Shown piece by piece: positions 29,831 to 37,225 of a DNA stretch of 38,648 nucleotides. Every line of letters starts with the position of its first letter. Position 1 is the stretch's first letter. A program made the position numbers and the translations under genes. The DNA comes from CAYPKW01 sp964411425 (GTDB lineage Bacteria > Pseudomonadota > Alphaproteobacteria > Dongiales > Dongiaceae), in NCBI GenBank assembly GCA_964411425.1, contig CAYPKW010000020.1, positions 1 through 38,648 of the forward strand, given 5' to 3'. The notes beneath the pieces were generated by a model. That model was not told the origin of the DNA, made no database searches, and saw only the letters and a list, made by a program, of their open reading frames with translations.

Positions 29831-30744
29831 AGCGGGTGGCGGTCTTGTTCGGCGGCTGGTCGGTCGAGCGCGAGATCTCGGCGGTCAGCGGCAAGGCCGT
29901 CGCGGACGGCCTCGCCCAGCACGGCTACGACGTGGCCGCCATCGACCTGCGCAAGGGCGAGCTGCCGCGGCTCATCGAGGCGCTCGCGCCGCCGCCCGAC
30001 GCGGTGTTCAACGCCTTGCACGGACGCTGGGGCGAGGACGGCTCGGTGCAGGGGCTGATGGAGCTGATGGGCATCCCCTACACCCATTCCGGCGTGCTCG
30101 CCTCGGCGCTGGCCATGGACAAGCCGATGGCCAGGCGCTTGTTCGCCGCGGCCGGCCTGCGCTGTCCGGAGGGCAAGGTGATCGAGCGCGCGGCGCTCGG
30201 TGAGCGCGAGCCGATGGCGCGGCCCTACGTGGTGAAGCCGACCAACGAGGGCTCGAGTGTCGGCGTACGCATCGTCCAAGAGGGCGACAACGAGCCGCTC
30301 TCGCCGGCCGACTGGCCCACCGCCCGGCACCTCCTGGTCGAGCGCTACGTGCCCGGGCGCGAACTCACGGTCGCGGTGATGGGCGACCGGCCGCTCGCCG
30401 TGACCGAGCTCAGGCCCAAGGTCGGATTCTACGACTACGCCGCGAAATACACCGAGGGAAAGACGCAGCACCTGGTGCCGGCGCCGCTGCCGGGCGCCGT
30501 CTACGAGGCGGCACTCGACGTGGCGCTAAAGGCGCACGCCGCGCTGGGTTGCCGCGGCGTCTCCCGCGCCGACCTGCGCTTCGACGAGCGCGTCGGCGGG
30601 GCCGCGGGCCTCTATCTGCTCGAGGTCAACACGCAGCCCGGCATGACGCCGCTGTCGCTGGTGCCCGAACAGGCGGCCCACGTCGGCATCCCGTTCCCGG
30701 ATCTGGTCGCCTGGATGGTGGAGCACGCGCAATGCGACGCTTGA
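29827..30744 (+). CDS. ddl: D-alanine--D-alanine ligase
   Basis: ATP-grasp ligase that makes D-Ala-D-Ala for MurF. The 305-aa protein has VAVLFGGWSVEREISAVSG, HGRWGEDGSVQGLMELMGIP with YTHSGVLASALAMDK, VVKPTNEGSSVGV in the ATP-grasp lid, and LLEVNTQPGMTPLSLVPEQA with Mg ligands at the end. The ATG overlaps the murB stop. Its last 13 bases overlap ftsQ, the longest overlap in the cluster. Confidence 0.96.
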   Translation: MKRVAVLFGGWSVEREISAVSGKAVADGLAQHGYDVAAIDLRKGELPRLIEALAPPPDAVFNALHGRWGEDGSVQGLMELMGIPYTHSGVLASALAMDKPMARRLFAAAGLRCPEGKVIERAALGEREPMARPYVVKPTNEGSSVGVRIVQEGDNEPLSPADWPTARHLLVERYVPGRELTVAVMGDRPLAVTELRPKVGFYDYAAKYTEGKTQHLVPAPLPGAVYEAALDVALKAHAALGCRGVSRADLRFDERVGGAAGLYLLEVNTQPGMTPLSLVPEQAAHVGIPFPDLVAWMVEHAQCDA

Positions 30745-31586
30745 GGCGAAAGGCGCCGGCCGCAAGGCCCAGGATGGGCGGGCGAGCGGTCCGCCGGCGG
30801 CGGCTGCCGGCTGGCGTCAAGCGCTGGACGCCCGTAGCCCTCGCCGTCGGGCTGGCGACTGCCGCCGGCGCCTTTCTGTGGCAATCCGACTGGCCGGCAA
30901 GGGCCATCGCCGGCGCCGTCGAGCTGGCGGTCGAGTTGACGCGCGCCGCGGGCCTCCAAGTCAACGAGATCGCGGTCGTGGGGCGCATGGAGACGCCGTC
31001 GGCCACGCTGCTGGCGGCGGTGGGCGCCGAACGCGGCGACGCCTTGCTCGCCATCGACCCGGCGGAGGTGAAGGCGCGGCTGGAGCGCCTGCCGTGGGTC
31101 GTGCGGGCGACGGTCGAACGCCGCCTGCCGGATCAACTCTTCCTCGCCATCGAGGAGCGCCGGCCGGCGGCGCTTTTGCAGCGCCAGGATGGCTACGCCC
31201 TGATCGATCGCGCCGGCGTCATCATCGAGGCGCCGGCGAGCGAGCGGTTCCGCTACCTGCCGGTGCTGGCGGGAGAGGGCGCGCCGGCGGAGGCCGGACG
31301 GCTCATCGACCTGTTGGCCGCCGAGCCCGAGATCGGCCGGCGCGTCACCGCCGGCGCATGGGTCGCCGGGCGGCGCTGGAACCTGCGCCTCGACAATGGC
31401 GTCGAGCTGCGCCTGCCGGCCGAGAACCCGGCGGCGGCGCTGGCGGAACTGGCGGCAATCGAGCGCCGGCACAAGCTCCTCGAAAGCGATCTCGCCGTCA
31501 TCGATTTCAGACTGCCAGATCGCGTCGTGGTGCGCCTGACGCCGGAAGCGGCGGCCCGCCGGCGCGCGCCCGGCGACGATACATGA
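30732..31586 (+). CDS. ftsQ: Cell division protein FtsQ
   Basis: Bitopic membrane protein of 284 aa, which bridges early and late divisome proteins. It has a very basic cytosolic N-terminus of about 30 residues, a membrane helix (about 33-52), and a periplasmic POTRA domain starting near LQVNEIAVVGRMETPSATLL, followed by LPWVVRATVERRLPDQLFLAIEERRP (split over the conserved beta-domain). IDRAGVIIEAP and AVIDFRLPDRVVVRL are typical FtsQ segments. The ATG at 30732 lies inside the end of ddl. Confidence 0.92.
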   Translation: MRRLRRKAPAARPRMGGRAVRRRRLPAGVKRWTPVALAVGLATAAGAFLWQSDWPARAIAGAVELAVELTRAAGLQVNEIAVVGRMETPSATLLAAVGAERGDALLAIDPAEVKARLERLPWVVRATVERRLPDQLFLAIEERRPAALLQRQDGYALIDRAGVIIEAPASERFRYLPVLAGEGAPAEAGRLIDLLAAEPEIGRRVTAGAWVAGRRWNLRLDNGVELRLPAENPAAALAELAAIERRHKLLESDLAVIDFRLPDRVVVRLTPEAAARRRAPGDDT

Positions 31587-31611
31587 AGGGGCTAGAGGAG
31601 CGCATCGAACG

Positions 31612-32868
31612 ATGAGAAGGACCCGAATCGCGCCGCGCAACGGCTTGCTGGCCGCCCTCGATGTCGGCACCAGCAAGGTCGCATGCTTCATCGCCCAGGT
31701 CGGCGACGACGGGCGCGCGCACGCGATCGGCATCGGCCATCAGTTGTCGCGCGGCGTAAGGTGCGGCGCCATCGTCGACATGGAGGCCGCCGAAGCCGCC
31801 ATCCGCGCCGCCGTCCACGCCGCCGAGGAGATGGCGGGCGAGACCGTGGGCGAGGCGGTGGTCAACCTGTCGGGCGGCTACCCCGCCTCGCACACGCTGG
31901 GCGTCGAGATCGCGCTGGCCGGGCATGAGATCGGCGACGGCGACGTGGCCCGCGCGCTGGCGCAAGGCCACCAGCTCAACGGCCACGGCGAACGCCATCT
32001 GATCCACTCGATTCCGATCGGCTACACGCTGGACGGCGACCGCGGCATCCGCGACCCGCGCGGCATGTACGGCGAACGGCTGGGCGTGCACATGCACGTC
32101 GTCACCGCGGCGGCGAGCGCGGTGCGCAATCTCACGACCTGCGTCGCGCGCTGCCATCTCGACATCCAGGAGTTCGTCGTGTCGCCCTACGCCGCCGGCC
32201 TCGCCACGCTGGTCGAGGACGAGACCGAGCTGGGCGTCACCGTGATCGACATGGGCGGCGGCACGACCTCGCTGGCGGTGTTCGCGGAGGCGAACCTGGT
32301 GTTCACCGACGGCATCGCCATCGGCGGCGCGCACGTTACCAACGACATCGCCCGCGGGCTGTCCACCCCGCTCGCCCACGCCGAGCGGATGAAGACGCTC
32401 TATGGCAACTGCATCGCGTCAACCGCCGACGAGCGCGAGACGATCAGCGTGCCGCAAGTGGGCGAGGAGGAGACCGGCCAAAGCAACGCGATCGCGAAAT
32501 CCATTCTGGTCGGCATCATCCAGCCGCGCCTGGAGGAGACCTTCGAGCTCGTGCGGGCGCGCCTGGAGGCGAGCGGCTGCGACAAGATCGCCGGCCGGCG
32601 CGTGGTGCTGACCGGCGGCGCAAGCCAGCTCGGCGGCGTGCGCGAGCTCGCCCAACTGGTGCTCAACAAGCAGGTGCGCGCCGGGCGCCCTTTGCGGCTC
32701 GGCGGGTTGGCCGATGCCACGGCCGGTCCGGCCTTCGCCACCGCGGCCGGATTGATCGCCTATGCGCTGCAAGCCGGCGGCCCGGTGCCGGCGGCCCAGC
32801 AAATCAAGCTCAGGGACCCGAGCCGCCTCATCGGCCGGCTTGGCCATTGGTTCCGTGACAACCTTTGA
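31612..32868 (+). CDS. ftsA: Cell division protein FtsA
   Basis: Actin-like ATPase that anchors FtsZ to the membrane. The 418-aa protein has GLLAALDVGTSKVACFIAQV at the N-terminus, the SHS2/1C insert with VNLSGGYPASHTLGVEI, the phosphate-2 VIDMGGGTTSLAVF and VLTGGASQLGGVRELA motifs, and ends with an amphipathic, basic tail (LIGRLGHWFRDNL) that fits the FtsA membrane-targeting helix. GAGGAG lies a short distance before the ATG, and a 25-base gap separates it from ftsQ. Confidence 0.95.
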   Translation: MRRTRIAPRNGLLAALDVGTSKVACFIAQVGDDGRAHAIGIGHQLSRGVRCGAIVDMEAAEAAIRAAVHAAEEMAGETVGEAVVNLSGGYPASHTLGVEIALAGHEIGDGDVARALAQGHQLNGHGERHLIHSIPIGYTLDGDRGIRDPRGMYGERLGVHMHVVTAAASAVRNLTTCVARCHLDIQEFVVSPYAAGLATLVEDETELGVTVIDMGGGTTSLAVFAEANLVFTDGIAIGGAHVTNDIARGLSTPLAHAERMKTLYGNCIASTADERETISVPQVGEEETGQSNAIAKSILVGIIQPRLEETFELVRARLEASGCDKIAGRRVVLTGGASQLGGVRELAQLVLNKQVRAGRPLRLGGLADATAGPAFATAAGLIAYALQAGGPVPAAQQIKLRDPSRLIGRLGHWFRDNL

Positions 32869-32875
32869 CGAAACC

Positions 32876-32902
32876 GCCCCGTTCCGCCACGGGGCTGGCC
32901 CC
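32876..32902 (+). other. Overlapping hairpins between ftsA and ftsZ
   Basis: GCCCCGT (32876-32882) pairs with ACGGGGC (32889-32895). The same GGGG also can pair with CCCC at 32899-32902 in an alternative hairpin. The two are mutually exclusive and lie in the 93-base gap ahead of ftsZ. They may shape mRNA processing or attenuation; no promoter is convincing here. Confidence 0.35.
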
Positions 32903-32961
32903 TTCACCCGCCGGCGGCGGCCGGTAGCGACGAACTTGCGTTCTTCAACCTGGAGGCAGTC

Positions 32962-34653
32962 ATGACGCTCAATCTTTCCCTCCCTAATTCGCCTTACGAG
33001 ATCAAGCCCCGCATCACCGTGATCGGCGTCGGCGGCGCCGGCGGCAACGCCGTCAACAACATGATTCGCGCCGGCCTGGAGGGCGTCGATTTCCTGGTCG
33101 CCAACACCGACGCCCAGGCGCTGTCGCAATCGCTGTGCGAACGGCGCATCCAGCTCGGCGCCAGCCTGACGCAGGGGCTCGGCGCCGGCTCGCGTCCCGA
33201 CGTGGGCCGCGCCGCCACGGAAGAGGCGCTCGACCAGATCGTCGAGGCGCTGCAAGGCGCCAACATGCTGTTCATCACGGCCGGCATGGGCGGCGGCACC
33301 GGCACAGGCTCCGCCCCGGTGCTGGCCCGCGTCGCGCGCGAGCACGGCATCCTGACCGTCGGCGTGGTCACCAAGCCGTTCACCTTCGAGGGCATGCACC
33401 GCATGCGCATCGCCGAGGGCGGCATCCAGGAGCTGCAGCAATACGTCGACACCCTCATCATCATCCCGAACCAGAACCTGTTCCGGGTGGCGAACGAGAA
33501 GACGACCTTCGCCGACGCCTTCAACATGGCGGACGACGTGCTGCATAGCGGCGTGCGCGGCGTCACCGACCTGATGGTGATGCCCGGCCTCATCAACCTC
33601 GACTTCGCCGACATCCGCTCGGTCATGGGCGAGATGGGCAAGGCCATGATGGGCACCGGCGAGGCCGACGGCGAGGACCGCTCCCGCGCCGCCGCCGAGG
33701 CGGCCATCTCGAACCCGCTGCTGGACGACGTGTCTATGAAGGGCGCGCGCGGCGTGCTCATCAACATCACCGGCGGCATGGACATGACGCTGTTCGAGGT
33801 CGACGAGGCGGCGAACCGCATCCGCGACGAGGTCGACCCCGAGGCCAACATCATCTTCGGCTCGACCTTCGACAAGAACCTGGAAGGCCGCATCCGCATC
33901 TCGGTGGTGGCGACCGGCATCGACGCCGAGGCGGCGACGTACCCGCGCCCCGTGCCGCTCACGCTGGTCGGCAAGGGCGGTCGGGTGATGAGCGCGCCCG
34001 CGGCCGCCGCCCATGGCGGACCGGCCACGGCGACACCGGCGGCGGCGTACGCGCCGGAGCCCGCGATCGGCGCTGCTGCCCTCGCCATGGCCTACTACCC
34101 GGCCGCCCAGGTAGGGCCGGGCGTGCGCATCCACGACGATCGGCAGGCGACGGGCGCACCAATGTTCGCGCCGCGCGCATCGGCGCAGGACCGCCCGGCG
34201 CGAACCGAGCCGTGGCAGCCGCCGGCGCCGGAAACGATTTTGCCTCCGGGTGCCCCAGCGAGCGCAACCCCCGGCCGGCCTGCGGCGCAGCAGCCGCGCC
34301 GCACGCACAATCCGCTGTTCGGGCGGGCCACCGGAGCCACGGCATGGCCACGGCCGGAGGCGCCGCGCCCCGCGGCGCCGACGCCACAGCCGGCGGCGGC
34401 GCAGCCGGTGCCGGCGCAACCCGCAGGCCCGCCCGAGCCCGCGCCGGCAGAGGCGCCGGCCCAAGCCGCGCCCGCGCTGCCGGCGGCGCCAACCCAACCG
34501 GCGGCGAGCCAGCCCCCGCGCCCGGCACAACCCAGCCCGCCGGCCATGCAGCCCCGGCTTGCCGGGCTCGATCCACAGGACCGGCTGGGCGCCTTGCGGG
34601 CCGAGGAAGACCTGCTGGACATTCCTGCCTTCCTGCGCCGGCAGGCGAATTAG
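32962..34653 (+). CDS. ftsZ: Cell division GTPase FtsZ
   Basis: Tubulin-like GTPase that forms the division ring. The 563-aa protein has ITVIGVGGAGGNAVNNMI, the GTP signature GGGTGTG at residues 110-116, and the T7 synergy loop NLDFADI at 212-218, which completes GTP hydrolysis in the next subunit. The globular part ends near residue 325. A linker of about 225 residues, rich in Pro and Ala, follows, then the conserved C-terminal peptide (DLLDIPAFLRRQAN) that binds FtsA. The length well exceeds the 383 aa of E. coli; long linkers are common in alphaproteobacteria. GGAGG lies six bases before the ATG. Confidence 0.97.
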   Translation: MTLNLSLPNSPYEIKPRITVIGVGGAGGNAVNNMIRAGLEGVDFLVANTDAQALSQSLCERRIQLGASLTQGLGAGSRPDVGRAATEEALDQIVEALQGANMLFITAGMGGGTGTGSAPVLARVAREHGILTVGVVTKPFTFEGMHRMRIAEGGIQELQQYVDTLIIIPNQNLFRVANEKTTFADAFNMADDVLHSGVRGVTDLMVMPGLINLDFADIRSVMGEMGKAMMGTGEADGEDRSRAAAEAAISNPLLDDVSMKGARGVLINITGGMDMTLFEVDEAANRIRDEVDPEANIIFGSTFDKNLEGRIRISVVATGIDAEAATYPRPVPLTLVGKGGRVMSAPAAAAHGGPATATPAAAYAPEPAIGAAALAMAYYPAAQVGPGVRIHDDRQATGAPMFAPRASAQDRPARTEPWQPPAPETILPPGAPASATPGRPAAQQPRRTHNPLFGRATGATAWPRPEAPRPAAPTPQPAAAQPVPAQPAGPPEPAPAEAPAQAAPALPAAPTQPAASQPPRPAQPSPPAMQPRLAGLDPQDRLGALRAEEDLLDIPAFLRRQAN

Positions 34654-34660
34654 CCGGCTC

Positions 34661-34691
34661 CCCCTCGCCCCGGTCGCGCCGGGGCGAGGGG
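34661..34691 (+). terminator. Hairpin ending the dcw operon
   Basis: CCCCTCGCCCCGG (34661-34673) and CCGGGGCGAGGGG (34679-34691) form a perfect 13-base stem with loop TCGCG, eight bases after the ftsZ stop. No T-run follows, so termination may need Rho or the stem may protect the mRNA end. Confidence 0.7.
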
Positions 34692-34694
34692 CGC

Positions 34695-34723
34695 TTGAGC
34701 CGGCCGTCGGCACTCAATATAGT
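34695..34723 (+). promoter_or_regulatory. Promoter of the bamD-recN-ligA unit
   Basis: TTGAGC (34695-34700) and TATAGT (34718-34723) are exactly 17 bases apart. The -35 box starts four bases after the terminator stem, and the -10 box lies about 30 bases before the bamD ATG. The spacing and matches are good for a sigma-70 housekeeping promoter. Confidence 0.65.
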
Positions 34724-34754
34724 TGGCGGCGCCCGGAACCGAGGGTAGAGGACG

Positions 34755-35522
34755 ATGCGCCGCGCGCTTTGCCTTGCGACCTTGATCCTGCCGCTGTCTC
34801 TCGCCGCTTGCGAGACGGAGGAGCAGCCCTACGTCGAGCGGCCGCCGGAGGACTTGTACCTGGAGGCGAGCGCCGAGCTCGACCGCGGCGCCTACGGCAA
34901 GGCCGCCGGCCTGTTCGACGAGGTGGAGCGCCAGCACCCCTACTCGTCCTGGGCCACGCGCGCCCAGCTCATGTCGGCCTTTTCGTTCTACCAGGTGAAC
35001 CAATACGACGACGCGGTCATCGCGCTCGACCGCTTCATCGAACTGCACCCGGGCAACAAGGACATCGCCTACGCCTACTACCTGAAGTCGCTGTGCTACT
35101 ACGAGCAGATCGTGGACGTGGGCCGCGACCAGAGCGCCACCGAGCGCGCGCTGGAGGCGCTGACCGAGGTGCAGAAGCGGTTCCCCGACTCCGACTACGC
35201 GCGCGACGCCGTGCTCAAGATCGACCTTGCCCGCGACCACCTGGCCGGCAAGGAGATGGAGGTCGGCCGCTTCTATCTCGACCGCGGCCACTATCTGGCG
35301 GCCATCAACCGGTTCCGCAACGTGATCGACAACTACCAGACGACCACCCACGTGCCCGAGGCGCTGCATCGGCTGACCGAGGCGTATCTGGCGCTGGGCG
35401 TGGTGGACGAGGCGCAGGCCGCGGCGGCGGTGCTCGGCTTCAACTATCCGGGCAGCCAGTGGTACGAGTACAGCTACGATCTGCTCGTCGAGGCCAACCT
35501 CGAGCCCATTGAGAATGAGTAG
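34755..35522 (+). CDS. bamD: Outer membrane assembly lipoprotein BamD
   Basis: BamD is the essential TPR lipoprotein of the BAM complex, which inserts beta-barrel proteins in the outer membrane. The 255-aa protein has a lipoprotein signal ending LSLAAC, with C19 as the lipidated residue; position +2 is Glu, not Asp. The first TPR reads ELDRGAYGKAAGLFDEVERQ, followed by HPYSSWATRAQLMSAFSFYQ and LHPGNKDIAYAYYLKSLCYY, all typical of BamD/ComL. It follows its own promoter, and a 47-base gap separates it from recN. Confidence 0.94.
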   Translation: MRRALCLATLILPLSLAACETEEQPYVERPPEDLYLEASAELDRGAYGKAAGLFDEVERQHPYSSWATRAQLMSAFSFYQVNQYDDAVIALDRFIELHPGNKDIAYAYYLKSLCYYEQIVDVGRDQSATERALEALTEVQKRFPDSDYARDAVLKIDLARDHLAGKEMEVGRFYLDRGHYLAAINRFRNVIDNYQTTTHVPEALHRLTEAYLALGVVDEAQAAAAVLGFNYPGSQWYEYSYDLLVEANLEPIENE

Positions 35523-35569
35523 GGAAGGGTCCTGGATCGGCGACCTGTTCTGATCGCGCGGGTCCGGCC

Positions 35570-37225
35570 ATGCTGCTCGCACTCTTCGTCCGCAACGTCG
35601 TTCTTATCGACCGCCTGCAACTCGGCTTCCGGCCCGGGCTCTCGGTGTTGACCGGGGAGACCGGCGCCGGCAAGTCGATCCTGCTCGATGCCTTGGGCCT
35701 GGCGGTGGGCCAGCGCGCCGACAGCGCGCTGGTGCGCCACGGCAGCGAGCAGGCGACCGTGGGAGCGGAGTTCGTGCTGCCGACGGAGCACCCGGTTCGC
35801 GCGCTGCTCGCGCTCGAGGGCCTGCCCAGCGACGGCAACGTACTGCTGCGCCGCCAGCTTGCCGCCGACGGCCGCAGCCGCGCGTTCATCAACGACCAGC
35901 CGGTGAGCGTCGGGCTGCTGCGCCGGGTGGGCGATCTCCTGGTCGAGATCGAGGGGCAGTTCGAGGAGCATCGCCTGCTGCGGGCCGCCAGTCACGGCCC
36001 GCTGCTGGACGCCTTCGGCGGCCTAGGCCGCGAGGCCGCGGAGCTGGCGCGCCGGTGGCGCGGCTGGCGCGACGCCGAAGGCGCGCGGGCCGCGGCGGAG
36101 GAGGAGGCCGCGCGCGCCCGGCGCGACGAGGATTACTTGCGCTACGCGGTGGACGAGCTGGCGGCGTTCCGCCCGCAACCGGGCGAGGAAAACGCGCTGG
36201 CCGAGCGCCGCGCGCTCTTACGCCGGCACGAAGCCATCGGCGAGGCGGTCGCGGGCGCGCTCGCCGACATCGAGGGCGAGCGCGGCCTGCCGGCGTTGGC
36301 CGCGGCGGGGCGCCGGCTCGGGCGCGTCGCCGGCCTGCCTGCCGAGCGCATCGGGCTGGCGATGGCGGCGCTCGACCGTGCCTCGGCCGAGGCCGCGGAG
36401 GCGGCGGCCCTGCTGCGCGGCCTGGCGGCGGGTCTCGACGCCGACGCGGGCCGCTTGGCCGAGATCGAGGACCGCTTGTTCGCGCTGCGCGACCTGGCGC
36501 GCAAGCACAGCACCCCGGCGGACGAGCTGCCGGCGCTCTATGCGCGGCTCGCGGCGGAGCTGGCGGCGATCGAGGATCGCGGGACGAGAGCCGCCTCTCT
36601 CCACGCCGAGGAGATGAGGGCGCGCGCGGCTTACCTCGCCGCCGGCGAGCGTCTGGCCCGGGCGCGCGCCGAGGCGGCCGGCCGCCTCGATGCCGCGGTC
36701 AACGCGGAATTGCCTTCGCTCAAGCTGGAGCAGGCCCGATTCCAAACCCGAGTGCAGCGTCTCGAGGAGAGCCAATGGGGCGAGAGCGGCATCGAGCGCG
36801 TCGTGTTCGAGGCCGCCACCGCCCCGGGCGCGCCGGCGGGGCCGCTCGCGCGCATCGCATCGGGCGGCGAGCTGGCGCGATTCATGCTGGCGCTCAAGGT
36901 GGCGCTGGCCGAGGCGGAGCCGGTGCCGACGCTGGTGTTCGACGAAGTCGACAGCGCCGTGGGGGGCGCCACGGCCGCCGCCGTCGGCGAGCGGCTGGCA
37001 CGGCTCGCCCGCGGCGTGCAGGTGCTGGTCGTCACCCACTCGCCGCAGGTGGCGGCGCTGGGCGCCCATCACTGGCGCGTCGCCAAGGCCGACGGCACGA
37101 CCGAGGCCGAGGAGCTGCCGACCGAGGGCCGGCGCGAGGAGATCGCACGCATGCTGTCGGGCGCCGTGGTGACCGACGAGGCGCGCCGCGCGGCCGAGCG
37201 CCTGATGGAGGCGGGCGCCGGATGA
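35570..37225 (+). CDS. recN: DNA repair ATPase RecN
   Basis: SMC-like ATPase for recombinational repair of double-strand breaks. The 551-aa protein has the Walker A site GETGAGKS at residues 29-36, IEGQFEEHRLLRAASH near 130, a central coiled coil rich in Ala, Arg and Glu, the ABC signature IASGGELARFMLALK, the Walker B segment PTLVFDEVDSAVGG, and VTHSPQVAALGAHHW at the end. IEGQFEEH replaces the IHGQHEHQ of E. coli, a common alphaproteobacterial variant. The stop overlaps ligA as ATGA. Confidence 0.95.
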   Translation: MLLALFVRNVVLIDRLQLGFRPGLSVLTGETGAGKSILLDALGLAVGQRADSALVRHGSEQATVGAEFVLPTEHPVRALLALEGLPSDGNVLLRRQLAADGRSRAFINDQPVSVGLLRRVGDLLVEIEGQFEEHRLLRAASHGPLLDAFGGLGREAAELARRWRGWRDAEGARAAAEEEAARARRDEDYLRYAVDELAAFRPQPGEENALAERRALLRRHEAIGEAVAGALADIEGERGLPALAAAGRRLGRVAGLPAERIGLAMAALDRASAEAAEAAALLRGLAAGLDADAGRLAEIEDRLFALRDLARKHSTPADELPALYARLAAELAAIEDRGTRAASLHAEEMRARAAYLAAGERLARARAEAAGRLDAAVNAELPSLKLEQARFQTRVQRLEESQWGESGIERVVFEAATAPGAPAGPLARIASGGELARFMLALKVALAEAEPVPTLVFDEVDSAVGGATAAAVGERLARLARGVQVLVVTHSPQVAALGAHHWRVAKADGTTEAEELPTEGRREEIARMLSGAVVTDEARRAAERLMEAGAG

